DNA of 13,983 nt, taken from positions 1-13,983 of the forward strand of contig SFIM01000043.1 of the NCBI GenBank assembly GCA_004556155.1. Direction: 5' to 3'. Positions 1 through 7,029 of the stretch are shown here, in pieces. Every line of letters starts with the position of its first letter. The stretch's first letter is position 1. The position numbers were made by a program, and so were the translations under genes. This DNA is from Clostridiales bacterium. GTDB taxonomy: Bacteria; Bacillota; Clostridia; Christensenellales; Aristaeellaceae. The notes under the pieces are model-generated. The model made no database searches, had not been told where the DNA came from, and worked only from the letters and a program-made list of their open reading frames with translations.

Positions 1-122
1 CGTCGTTCGCCTACGGCTCTCTCCTCAACTGGGCCGGATCTTCTTCAAAAAGCAGACTTCTAGCCAACTGGATGCTCAATTTGTTATTGCAATTTGCGAA
101 AATATACCGGAGGATACCCAAA

Positions 123-575
123 GTGAAACTTTCTGAAGCGTTGATCCTGCGCAAGGACATACAATCCCGGCTGGATGAAATGGAAAACCGCCTGTGCGCC
201 TGCGCGCTGACCCAGGAGGGCGAAAGCCCCGCCGAGGATCCTGCCGCGCTGCTGGCGGAATTGGAAAGCTTGACCAGTCAGCACTGCGAGCTGTGCGCGC
301 GTATCAACCTGACCAACAGCCGCACCATGACCGAGGGGCAAAGCCTGACCGAGCTGCTGGCGCGCCGCGACGCGCTGGGACGCAGGCAGAGCCTGCTGTC
401 CAGCCTGCTCAGCAGCGCCAGCCAGGCGCCCCGCCGCGCCTCCGGGCGCGAGATCCGCATCCTGCCCACGGTGGACATCCCCGCGCTGCGCAAGCGGCTG
501 GACGCCTCCGCCAAGGAGCTGCGGGAGCTGGATATGAGGATCCAGCAGATCAACTGGACGGTCGATCTGCAATAA
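123..575 (+). CDS. DIP1984 family protein (septicolysin-like), function unknown
   Basis: This 150-residue protein matches what I remember of the DIP1984 family, a small, mostly helical family of unknown biochemical role. Visible family traits are the opening KLSEALILRKD, the segment QEGESPAEDP (about residues 31-40), RINLTNS (60-66), and the C-terminal TVDIPALRKRL through NWTVDL (116-149). Most of it is charged and heptad-like, which fits a coiled-coil or helical bundle. There is no signal peptide or membrane segment, so it is probably cytoplasmic. The GTG start at 123 is preferred over the in-frame ATG at 72 because CGGAGGA (108-114) lies 8 bases upstream of it and the family begins at KLSEA. 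It appears monocistronic. Family assignment is good; no function can be claimed. Confidence 0.85.
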   Translation: MKLSEALILRKDIQSRLDEMENRLCACALTQEGESPAEDPAALLAELESLTSQHCELCARINLTNSRTMTEGQSLTELLARRDALGRRQSLLSSLLSSASQAPRRASGREIRILPTVDIPALRKRLDASAKELRELDMRIQQINWTVDLQ

Positions 576-890
576 TCGCGTTTGGTAGTCCGAAAAGGCG
601 GGCGTCATCTCTGCGGCTGAGAATGAGCCGTTCACATTGGCGCGTTCACGGGCAGGACGCAGGCGGTTCAAATCCGCCGCCTTCCATGTTAATGCCCTCA
701 CAGCGCACATGCGCACGCTGATATATCAAGCATTATAACCATGCGCCGCTTTTCGGGCGAGGGTGGGATTTGGGGAAACAAAACCGTAAAAAAATTTACA
801 TTTCTGTCGCTTTTTAGCAGGAGAATGACCCCCGCGCGGATAATATATTCAATTGACTTATTCTGTACTTAGGCAATGGAGGGACGACCC
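576..890. other. Gene-poor intergenic stretch
   Basis: About 315 bases lie between the DIP1984 gene and the secreted CxxC protein. The first part holds the tRNA-like fold listed separately at 593-686. A small inverted repeat CAGCG/CGCTG sits at 701-705/716-720. The rest turns AT-rich (780-870), with a TTGACT at 853-858 and TAATATAT at 841-848. These two elements are in the wrong order and spacing to form one convincing promoter. I see no believable small gene here. Confidence 0.6.
593..686 (+). other. tRNA-like cloverleaf, possibly a decayed or atypical tRNA
   Basis: A perfect T-arm is present: GGCGG (662-666), loop TTCAAAT (667-673), CCGCC (674-678). It is followed by GCCTTCC and A. AAGGCGG at 595-601 can pair with 677-683, competing with the outer T-stem pairs and giving an 8/4- or 9/3-like acceptor/T branch. 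Pairs 593-594 against 684-685 are A-C mismatches. A long variable-type arm GCGTTC/GGACGC (642-647/655-660) has a 7-base loop. One fold gives an anticodon arm at 627-641 (GCCG, loop TTCACAT, TGGC) with U33 and a purine at 37, reading CAC. The D-arm would be 606-625 with one bulge and GG in its loop. A competing hairpin CGGCT/AGCCG (614-618/626-630) would destroy that anticodon arm. The overall length of 94 suits a long-arm tRNA. The top mismatches and the odd linker at 602-605 argue against a normal functional tRNA. Confidence 0.25.
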
Positions 891-1913
891 ATGAGAAAGG
901 CGCTATCGGTGCTCTGCGCACTGCTGCTGCTTGCGCTGCCGCTGGGCAGCCTGGCGGAGTGCGCGCATATCTGGCGCGATGGCGCGGTGCTGACGGAAGG
1001 CACCTGCGTAACCCAGGGTGAGCGGCAGATCGTCTGCACCAAGTGCGGGGCGCAAGGCACCCGCACCTATTACGGCCCCCATTGCTATACCACCTGGTGG
1101 GATATCACCCCCGCCACCTGCACGTCCAAGGGCCTGCGCCACTATGTGTGCCGCAACTGTGATTATGAAAAAACGCAGGAAACCAGCATGCTGCCCCATA
1201 ATTACGGCGCCTGGACTACCCTGGTCCCGGCCTCCATGTATTCGCTGGGGCTGCGCGGCCATACCTGCCAGGATTGCGGCGCGTATGAGGAAGCGGAGTA
1301 CTGCGCGGACGACGCGCTGTATCAGGGTGTGGATAACCGCGACGCTGTGCGCGACATGCAGCAAAAGCTCAAGCGCCTGGGGCTGTATCAGGGCAGCACG
1401 GACGGCGGCTTCGGCCCCCTCACCGAAAAGGCGGTGCGCGCCTTCCAGCAAAAGCACGGCCTGCCCGATACCGGCATTGCCGATCCCGAAACGCTGGATC
1501 AGCTGGAGGCTGCCTGGTGCGAGGTGAAGGGCTATGATCAGCCCACGCCCAAGGCGACCTATCCGGCCCACTGCACGCTGGATACGCTGGAGGACGGCAC
1601 GCAGCAGCTGCGCCTGTGCCGCGAGCACGCGCAATTGACGGCCAAGGCCTGGGGGCTGAGCGATGAGGAAACCTACAGCCTGTGGCTGGAGGAGTGGAAC
1701 CGCCTGTACGCGCAGTGCGTGGACGGCACGGCGGAGGATCAGCGCGCGGCGGTGGCCGAGGCGCGCGATTGGGCGCTGCTGCTGATTAAAAGCCAGCGCG
1801 TGGTCTGGCGCGCCAAGTACGACCGTCAGGACGCCGAGGTGGAAGCCCGCATGGCGCGCCTGATTGTGGATAAGTGTGTGGAGCTGTGCCGCCAGATGGG
1901 CAGCCAGCAATAA
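891..1913 (+). CDS. Secreted protein with CxxC repeats and a peptidoglycan-binding domain
   Basis: A 340-residue exported protein of unknown role, probably attached to the cell wall. Residues 1-22 form a signal peptide (MRK, a leucine-rich core, then SLA). The next residues are E and C, not a lipobox. Residues 24-138 carry three related cysteine repeats with CxxC pairs at 49-52, 87-90 and 126-129. Each pair follows a pattern of the type CT..G...Y.C..C seen in clostridial surface proteins, and could bind metal or form disulfides. Residues about 151-210 fit a PG_binding_1 domain (LKRLGLYQG, GFGPLTEKAVRAFQQKHGL). The C-terminal 125 residues are helical and unrecognised. ATG 891 is chosen because GGAGGG (878-883) sits 7 bases upstream and the signal peptide starts there. 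The ATG at 876 overlaps that site. Domain calls are good; function is unknown. Confidence 0.85.
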   Translation: MRKALSVLCALLLLALPLGSLAECAHIWRDGAVLTEGTCVTQGERQIVCTKCGAQGTRTYYGPHCYTTWWDITPATCTSKGLRHYVCRNCDYEKTQETSMLPHNYGAWTTLVPASMYSLGLRGHTCQDCGAYEEAEYCADDALYQGVDNRDAVRDMQQKLKRLGLYQGSTDGGFGPLTEKAVRAFQQKHGLPDTGIADPETLDQLEAAWCEVKGYDQPTPKATYPAHCTLDTLEDGTQQLRLCREHAQLTAKAWGLSDEETYSLWLEEWNRLYAQCVDGTAEDQRAAVAEARDWALLLIKSQRVVWRAKYDRQDAEVEARMARLIVDKCVELCRQMGSQQ

Positions 1914-1939
1914 TCAAAAGAGATTCATACATAGCAAAT

Positions 1940-1981
1940 AAAAGAGGATTTGAAACCCGCAAGGGCAACAAATCCTCTTTT
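1940..1981. terminator. Bidirectional intrinsic terminator
   Basis: A perfect 13-pair stem, AAAAGAGGATTTG (1940-1952) with CAAATCCTCTTTT (1969-1981), encloses a loop that itself folds as CCC-GCAA-GGG (1956-1965), a GNRA-type tetraloop. On the plus strand T residues close the stem and continue as GCTTTTATT. On the minus strand the stem is followed by ATTTGC. It sits between two convergent genes (stops at 1913 and 1986), so it plausibly ends both. Confidence 0.85.
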
Positions 1982-1985
1982 GCTT

Positions 1986-2462
1986 TTATTCTTGCTTCGC
2001 GCGTTCTTCCCGCGCTTTCAGCAGCGCGTGCATGCGCGCCAGGCGCGGACGGTTATATCGCTGGATGACGATATAGGGCAGATGGCCGATCAGGACATAG
2101 GCGATGGATAGCCACAGCCCCCAGCCTGGCCAGATCCACACGCAGCCAAAGGTGAGGATGGCCAGAATATCGTGCACCAGCTCGGCCACGCAGGTTTCCT
2201 GCACCAGGCGCTCGGCCTGCGCGGCGGAAATGGAAGCGCTGACCTGCTTTTGGGTCAGCCAGGGAAGAAAACGGCTCATGTCGGGCAGCTTGTCCTTCCA
2301 GCGCTGCACGGCTAATTTTTCATAGATTTTTCCCTCGTGCTCCCAGCGCTGGGGACGAAAGGGAAAACGATCCGCGTGAAACCAGCGGCGCGGCAGCAGG
2401 GCGGCCGCGGAGGACGCCAGCCCGATGACGGCCAGATACAGGGCGCAGTGCCAGAAACCCAT
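1986..2462 (-). CDS. CrtO-like membrane acyltransferase family protein
   Basis: This 158-residue membrane protein resembles the family named after glycosyl-4,4'-diaponeurosporenoate acyltransferase (CrtO), which in staphylococci adds a fatty acyl group in staphyloxanthin synthesis. Visible family signatures are YEKLAVQRWKDKLPD (47-61), ETCVAELVH (89-97) and HLPYIVIQRYNRPRL (127-141). Hydrophobic segments lie near 5-24, 98-111 and 113-133. ATG 2462 is preceded by AGAGAGG (2470-2476 on the minus strand) at a 7-base spacing. It lies 27 bases downstream of the histidine kinase and is probably in the same operon. No carotenoid synthesis gene is visible in the window, so the family name probably overstates what is known. 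An acyltransferase acting on some envelope lipid or glycolipid is an inference. Confidence 0.75.
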   Translation of the reverse strand: MGFWHCALYLAVIGLASSAAALLPRRWFHADRFPFRPQRWEHEGKIYEKLAVQRWKDKLPDMSRFLPWLTQKQVSASISAAQAERLVQETCVAELVHDILAILTFGCVWIWPGWGLWLSIAYVLIGHLPYIVIQRYNRPRLARMHALLKAREERAKQE

Positions 2463-2489
2463 AAAATTGCCTCTCTATTTATTGATCGC

Positions 2490-3527
2490 TTATTCTCTTG
2501 GCAGCTCCACGGTAAAGCAGCTGCCCTTGCCCGGCTCGCTGCTTACCGATATTTCGCCCCCGCACATGCGCACAATGCGCCGTGCCAGCGCCAGCCCCAG
2601 GCCGTTGCCCTCGCTCTTGTGCGAGCCATCCGCCTGATAAAAGCGCTCGAAGATGGCGCTTTGCTGATCCTTGGGGATGCCGGGGCCGTTATCGCTGACG
2701 GTGATGCGTATGCACGTAGACTCGCAGTGCAGGCGCAGGCGGATTTCGCCGCCCACGGGATCAAACTTGATCGCGTTGTCCAGCAGGTTTACCCACACAT
2801 GCAGCATCAGGCTTTCGTTGCCGGTGTAGGTGGCCTCGTCCATGTCCACATCCCATTCAATCTGCTTTTGCGTCCATTTGCGTTCCAGCAGCAGGATGGC
2901 GCGGCGCAGCTGCTCATCCAGGCGGTAGGGGTGCTTTTCCAGCGGCATGGTCTGGTTGTCCACCTTGGATAAAAGCAGGATGTTGTTCACCAGCTCGCTC
3001 AGCCTGCGGGTGCTCAGCAGAATTTTATCGGCGTATTCGCGCTGCAGGGCGGGATCGTTGCCCGCGTCCTGCATCAGCATGGCATAGCCCTCGATGGCGT
3101 TGATGGGCGTTTTGAATTCGTGCGACACGTTGGAGATGAAATCGCTTTGCAGCGTTTCGGTGGCGGCCAGCGCGCGGGTCATGGTGTTGAAGTGCGCGTA
3201 GGAATCGCGCATCTCGCCCAGCGCGCCGGGGTTATCCAGCCGCACGGTGAAATCCCCCGCGGCCACGCGCTCCATCGCCCGGCCCATGCGCGTGACGGGG
3301 CGCAGAAAAAAGCGGCTCATGATAATGCTGAGCCCGCCGCCCAGGACCACGCTGAAGAGCACCATCCACACGATCGTGGGCACGGTAAAGTGCGTGTTGG
3401 TCAGCCATTCCAGCAGGAGGGTCAGCAGAGCCGATACGCCCAGCGTGACGCACAGGATGGCAAAGATGCACACGATGAAATACAGCCGCAGGTTATCCCC
3501 GCGCGGGGTGGCCTTCTGGGACTTCAC
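2490..3527 (-). CDS. Sensor histidine kinase, two transmembrane segments with HAMP
   Basis: A 345-residue membrane sensor kinase that would autophosphorylate and pass phosphate to the adjacent response regulator. Order of parts: transmembrane segments near 15-40 and 51-71 with only about 10 residues outside between them; HAMP linker about 72-122; HisKA with SHEFKTP and the phospho-acceptor H136; HATPase_c with N-box NLLDNAIKF (247-255), G1 DNGPGIP (279-285), F-box IFERFY and G2 GNGLGLAL (307-314). All catalytic boxes look intact. The very short outer loop suggests it senses a membrane-embedded signal or works with a partner, as in intramembrane-sensing kinases (inference). The GTG start at 3527 overlaps the regulator's TGA by four bases (GTGA), a sign of translational coupling. 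The ligand is not predictable. Confidence 0.95.
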   Translation of the reverse strand: MKSQKATPRGDNLRLYFIVCIFAILCVTLGVSALLTLLLEWLTNTHFTVPTIVWMVLFSVVLGGGLSIIMSRFFLRPVTRMGRAMERVAAGDFTVRLDNPGALGEMRDSYAHFNTMTRALAATETLQSDFISNVSHEFKTPINAIEGYAMLMQDAGNDPALQREYADKILLSTRRLSELVNNILLLSKVDNQTMPLEKHPYRLDEQLRRAILLLERKWTQKQIEWDVDMDEATYTGNESLMLHVWVNLLDNAIKFDPVGGEIRLRLHCESTCIRITVSDNGPGIPKDQQSAIFERFYQADGSHKSEGNGLGLALARRIVRMCGGEISVSSEPGKGSCFTVELPRE

Positions 3528-4198
3528 GCCTTTTTCACCACCTTGTAGCCGATGCCGCGCATGGTGACGATTTCAAAGTCCGGGTTTTCGCGGAAGCGAT
3601 CGCGCAGCCGGCCGATGTGCACATCCACCGTGTGCGGGTCGGTTTCGGTATCCAGCCCCCAGATATCGTCCATGATCTGCTGCCGGGTGAAGATGCGTCC
3701 CGGCGCGGCGGCCATTTTATACAGCAGCTGAAATTCCTTCTGCGGCAGGGTGACGCTCTCGCCCTCGCGGCACACGGTCATCTCGTCGTATTGCAGCACC
3801 GTGCCGCCCAGCACCTCGCGCCGCTCGGAGATCATCTGCGCCCGGCGCAGCAGCGCGCCCACACGCAGCACCATCTCGTTTACGTTGACGGGCTTGATCA
3901 TATAATCGTCCGTGCCCGAAAGAAAGCCCCGGCGCATATCGTCAAAGGCGTCCTTGGCGGTAATCATCAGCACCGGCATTTTCATATCGGCCTCGCGCAG
4001 GGAGCGCACCAGCTCATAGCCGTCCATCACGGGCATCATGATGTCGGAGATAATCACATCCACATATTCGCGCTCCAGCACCTCCAGCGCCTGCTGGCCG
4101 TCGCCCGCCTCCAACGTTTCATAGCCGCTGCGCTGTAACACGCGGGCAAAAAGCTGCCGCAGGTCGCGGTCATCCTCTACTACCAATACCTTAAACAT
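3524..4198 (-). CDS. OmpR/PhoB-family response regulator
   Basis: A 224-residue cytoplasmic transcription factor paired with the kinase that follows it. The receiver domain (1-120) has acidic residues E8, D9 and D10, the phospho-acceptor D52 in SDIMMPVMDGY, T80 and K102. The C-terminal winged helix (about 128-222) shows LPQKEFQLLYKMAAAPGRIFTRQQI, a VDVHIGRLRDRF recognition region and the closing RGIGYKV. The ATG at 4198 gives the standard receiver start MFKVLVVEDD. GGAGGG (4208-4213, minus strand) lies 10 bases upstream. In-frame upstream extension to 4339 has no family similarity and is rejected. It heads the regulator-kinase-acyltransferase operon and is divergent from the lipase-fold gene, which may be one of its targets (inference). 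Confidence 0.95.
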   Translation of the reverse strand: MFKVLVVEDDRDLRQLFARVLQRSGYETLEAGDGQQALEVLEREYVDVIISDIMMPVMDGYELVRSLREADMKMPVLMITAKDAFDDMRRGFLSGTDDYMIKPVNVNEMVLRVGALLRRAQMISERREVLGGTVLQYDEMTVCREGESVTLPQKEFQLLYKMAAAPGRIFTRQQIMDDIWGLDTETDPHTVDVHIGRLRDRFRENPDFEIVTMRGIGYKVVKKA

Positions 4199-4222
4199 GG
4201 GCAAACATCCCTCCACCGGCCT

Positions 4223-4305
4223 ATTGTACAGGCGGGATATCAATTGAACGTAAACAATCCCCCGGCGCCTGGCCGGAATCAGCGGTTTCAATATATTATT
4301 ATGCT
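4223..4305 (-). promoter_or_regulatory. Probable promoter region of the two-component operon
   Basis: On the minus strand a TACAAT element lies at 4228-4223, 25 bases before the regulator start, with no strong -35 partner at 16-18 bases. Upstream are a small inverted repeat CCGGC/GCCGG (4262-4266/4272-4276) and a long AT-rich run (about 4289-4320). The promoter is expected here, but its exact elements are uncertain. Confidence 0.3.
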
Positions 4306-4350
4306 CTATATTATATTGGAGGCGGCGGCCCGCTGGCAAGGGGGCGGCGC

Positions 4351-4379
4351 TTCCTTTTTTTTCGCGGGTATGCTATAAT
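4351..4379 (+). promoter_or_regulatory. Sigma-A type promoter with extended -10 for the lipase-fold gene
   Basis: TATAAT at 4374-4379 is preceded by TGC, an extended -10 motif. A weak -35 (TTCCTT, 4351-4356) lies 17 bases upstream. The start codon is at 4419 and its ribosome site AAGGAGGGGG begins at 4404, leaving a short leader. Confidence 0.6.
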
Positions 4380-4418
4380 GGCGCTGAAATTCCGCTTTGT
4401 ACCAAGGAGGGGGACGCT

Positions 4419-5609
4419 ATGGCCAACCTGTTGGATTATCTTGCCTGGCGGGGCGATTTGCCCCTGTCCGCCGTGCCGCTGTGCGATGTGGACGCGCTGA
4501 TTTTCGCGCGCCTGAGCTATGTGCCCTTTGACGGCATTGCTGAAGCGCGCGTGCCGCTGTACATGGCCGCACGGCAGGTACTGGCCAGCGTGCAGCTGTC
4601 CGATGCTCCCCGCGCCTGCGGCAAGGAGGATCAGCAGCTTTTGACGCAGCTGCTGCAATCGCCGCGCTATGCCGATATCCTGCTGGATGGGTATGCGAAC
4701 ATCTTTGATCCCGTGCGGCAGGAGCAGTTTGCTGCGCTGACGCTGCATCTGCCCGACGGCAGCGCGGCCGTCGCCTTCCGCGGCACGGACGGCACGCTGG
4801 TGGGCTGGAAAGAGGATTTCAACATGGCCTTTTCCACCGTCGTGCCCGCGCAGCTGGACGCGGTGCGCTATCTGAGCGATGTGGCGGAGCGCACGCAGGG
4901 CGGCATCTACCTGTGCGGCCACAGCAAGGGCGGCAACCTGGCTGTGTACGCCGCGGCCTTCTGTGCGCCTGAGGTGCAGCAGCGCATCCTGGGTGTGCGC
5001 AATTTTGACGGCCCAGGCTTCACCCAACAGGTGCTCAGCCAGACGGGCTTTGCGCGCATCCTGCCCCGCGTGCGCACCTATCTGCCGCGCTCCTCGGTGG
5101 TGGGCATGCTGCTGGAGCATGAGGAGGCCTTCACCATCGTGGAAAGCCGCAGCGTGGGCATCTATCAGCATAATGTGTACCAGTGGGAGATTGCGCGCGG
5201 CGGGTTTGTGGAGCTGCAGCAGCTCAGCGCGTCCAGCCATCTGATGGACCGCGCGCTCAAGGATTGGGTGGCCGCCATGCCGGCGGAGGATCGCGGCCGC
5301 GTGATCAACGGCCTGTACGCCGCCCTGAGCGCCACCCAGGCCGAAACCGTGCGCGATGTGCGCGAGCACCGCAAGCTGGCCGCCCTCAAGGCCGTGATGG
5401 ATCTGGATCCCGAAACCCGCGCGCTGACGCTGCAGGCCGCGCGGCTGCTGTATCAATCCCTGCGCCGCTCCATGCCGCAGAAGGACATGCGCGACGTGCT
5501 GGAAAAGCTGCCCATCGGCGCGCTGCTGGATCGCCTGCCCTTTGGCGGACGGGAGGATAAGGACGCAAAAAACGAGCCGGCAGAAAAGACAACGCGCAAA
5601 TTAATGTAA
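4419..5609 (+). CDS. Mbeg1-like / DUF2974 lipase-fold protein
   Basis: A 396-residue alpha/beta-hydrolase-like protein of the DUF2974 (Mbeg1-like) family. Its substrate is unknown. The central region carries AFRGTDGTLVGWKEDFNMAF (119-138), resembling the FRGT oxyanion region of class 3 lipases, and the nucleophile elbow GHSKGGN (167-173) with predicted catalytic S169. NFDGPGF (195-201) is another family landmark and may hold the acid residue. The last about 100 residues are helical and end in a lysine-rich tail. No signal peptide is visible, so it is probably cytoplasmic. ATG 4419 follows AAGGAGGGGG by a few bases. It is a single gene, divergent from the two-component operon and with its own promoter. 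Hydrolase activity on an ester is likely from the family fold; biological role is open. Confidence 0.85.
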   Translation: MANLLDYLAWRGDLPLSAVPLCDVDALIFARLSYVPFDGIAEARVPLYMAARQVLASVQLSDAPRACGKEDQQLLTQLLQSPRYADILLDGYANIFDPVRQEQFAALTLHLPDGSAAVAFRGTDGTLVGWKEDFNMAFSTVVPAQLDAVRYLSDVAERTQGGIYLCGHSKGGNLAVYAAAFCAPEVQQRILGVRNFDGPGFTQQVLSQTGFARILPRVRTYLPRSSVVGMLLEHEEAFTIVESRSVGIYQHNVYQWEIARGGFVELQQLSASSHLMDRALKDWVAAMPAEDRGRVINGLYAALSATQAETVRDVREHRKLAALKAVMDLDPETRALTLQAARLLYQSLRRSMPQKDMRDVLEKLPIGALLDRLPFGGREDKDAKNEPAEKTTRKLM

Positions 5610-5660
5610 ATATCGACAAAATATTCATGCAGATTAGTGCTAAAATCTTAGAATTAATCA

Positions 5661-5689
5661 TTGATTTTTACATGAATTATTGGTATACT
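5661..5689 (+). promoter_or_regulatory. Sigma-A type promoter for the DUF4143 ATPase gene
   Basis: TTGATT (5661-5666), a 17-base spacer and TATACT (5684-5689) preceded by TGG make a good promoter with an extended -10. It lies in a distinctly AT-rich gap. The TTG start at 5722 is about 26 bases from the expected transcription start. No terminator hairpin for the preceding gene is evident in this gap. Confidence 0.7.
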
Positions 5690-5721
5690 ATCCCTGAACC
5701 ATCACTGGGGAGGGGATTTTT

Positions 5722-7017
5722 TTGTATCGTAAAATCATGCGTTATCTGGAAGCGTGGAAAAACAGCCCGCATCGCAAGCCGTTGATTCTGCAGGGGGCGC
5801 GCCAGGTGGGTAAAACCTATGCCGTGCTGGAATTTGGCCGCACGCATTACGATAACGTTGCGTATTTCAACTTTGAAACCTCGCCCAGGCTGGCGCAGAC
5901 GTTTGCCGAGGATATCAGCCCTGATTATCTGATTCCCGTGCTTTCACATATTGCCGGGCAGACGATTGTGCGCGAAAGAACGCTGATTGTGCTGGATGAG
6001 GTGCAGCTATGCGAGCGCGCGCTGACCAGCCTGAAGTATTTTTGCGAGGATGCGCCGGAGTATCATATCATTGTGGCGGGCAGCCTGCTGGGCGTGGCTG
6101 TGAACCGCGAAGCCTTCTCCTTCCCCGTGGGCAAGGTGGATATGAAAACCATGTATCCGATGGACATGGAGGAGTTCCTGCTGGCTGTGGGCGAGGAAGC
6201 GCTGGCGCAGCGCATTCGCGCGTGCTTTGATACGGATACGCCGCTGCCCGCCGCCCTGCATGAGGCGGCCATGCAGCGATACCGTCAGTATCTGACGGTT
6301 GGCGGTATGCCCGAGTGCGTGCTGCAATACGCCCAGACGCAGGATCAGGTGCTTGTCCGCCACACGCAGGATACGATTCTCGCTGGCTATCTCAACGACA
6401 TGAGCAAGTATAACACGCAGAATGAAATCAAAAAAACCCGGCTTGTTTACGATAACGTGACGGTGCAGCTATCGAAAAAGAACACCAGGTTTCAGTATAA
6501 GCTGATTAAAAAGGGCGCGCGGGCGGCGGAGTTTGAAAACGCGCTGGAATGGCTGTGCCTGTCGGGCGTGATATCGCGGGTGTACCGTGCCGAGCAGGTG
6601 AAAAAGCCGCTGGAAAACTATCGGGATAGCGATGCGTTCAAGGTGTATGTTTCGGATTTGGGCCTGCTGTGCGCCAAGAAAAACCTGGCGGCGGCCGATA
6701 TTCTGTATATGTCGGAGGAGCTGAACGATTTTAAGGGCGGCATGGCCGAAAACTATGCCCAGACCCAGCTGATCGCCAACGGCTATCAAACCTATTATTG
6801 GGAGTCGGATCGCGGCGCGGAGGTGGATTTTGTCATCCAGCGCGAGGGCAGGCTGATTCCCATCGAGGTGAAATCCGCCGATAACACGCGGGCAAAAAGC
6901 CTGAAGGTGTATATGGATACCTTCGCGCCGGACTATGCCATCAAGCTGTCTGCGCGCAATTTCGGCTTTGAGGACGGCAAAAAGACCGTGCCGCTGTACG
7001 CGGCGTTCTGCATTTAA
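5722..7017 (+). CDS. AAA ATPase with DUF4143 C-terminal domain
   Basis: A 431-residue protein of the widespread AAA_14/DUF4143 family, whose cellular role is poorly known. The N-terminal ATPase has Walker A GARQVGKT (25-32), Walker B LIVLDE (88-93) and AGSLLG (119-124) in the sensor position. The C-terminal part contains FKGGMAENY (337-345), YYWESD (358-363) and GAEVDFVIQ...IPIEVKS (366-385). The E/D/ExK arrangement (E343, D369, E382, K384) resembles a PD-(D/E)xK nuclease core, as often noted for this family. Activity is unproven. TTG 5722 is preferred because GGGGAGGGG (5707-5715) is 6 bases upstream; the next ATG (5737) is too far. It is a single gene with its own promoter. Such genes often vary between strains, so transfer is possible but not shown. 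Confidence 0.9.
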   Translation: MYRKIMRYLEAWKNSPHRKPLILQGARQVGKTYAVLEFGRTHYDNVAYFNFETSPRLAQTFAEDISPDYLIPVLSHIAGQTIVRERTLIVLDEVQLCERALTSLKYFCEDAPEYHIIVAGSLLGVAVNREAFSFPVGKVDMKTMYPMDMEEFLLAVGEEALAQRIRACFDTDTPLPAALHEAAMQRYRQYLTVGGMPECVLQYAQTQDQVLVRHTQDTILAGYLNDMSKYNTQNEIKKTRLVYDNVTVQLSKKNTRFQYKLIKKGARAAEFENALEWLCLSGVISRVYRAEQVKKPLENYRDSDAFKVYVSDLGLLCAKKNLAAADILYMSEELNDFKGGMAENYAQTQLIANGYQTYYWESDRGAEVDFVIQREGRLIPIEVKSADNTRAKSLKVYMDTFAPDYAIKLSARNFGFEDGKKTVPLYAAFCI

Positions 7018-7029
7018 TGGCGCGTTACA

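Noticed and set aside
81..108. TTGTTA/TATACC as a promoter for the DIP1984 gene
   Set aside because: The expected transcription start would fall past the ribosome-binding site, so it could not serve this gene.
84..721. Overlapping long frames on both strands around the DIP1984 gene and the tRNA-like region
   Set aside because: Arginine/alanine/proline-rich shadows without family similarity or ribosome sites.
853..881. TTGACT upstream of the CxxC protein as a -35 element
   Set aside because: No -10-like hexamer lies at 16-18 bases; that position overlaps the ribosome site.
4199..4339. Upstream extension of the response regulator to 4339
   Set aside because: The added 47 residues are unlike any receiver domain, and the internal ATG at 4198 gives the standard start.
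4311..5456. Minus-strand open frame of 381 codons opposite the lipase-fold gene
   Set aside because: It is antisense composition only. The plus strand carries GHSKGG, a good ribosome site and a promoter.
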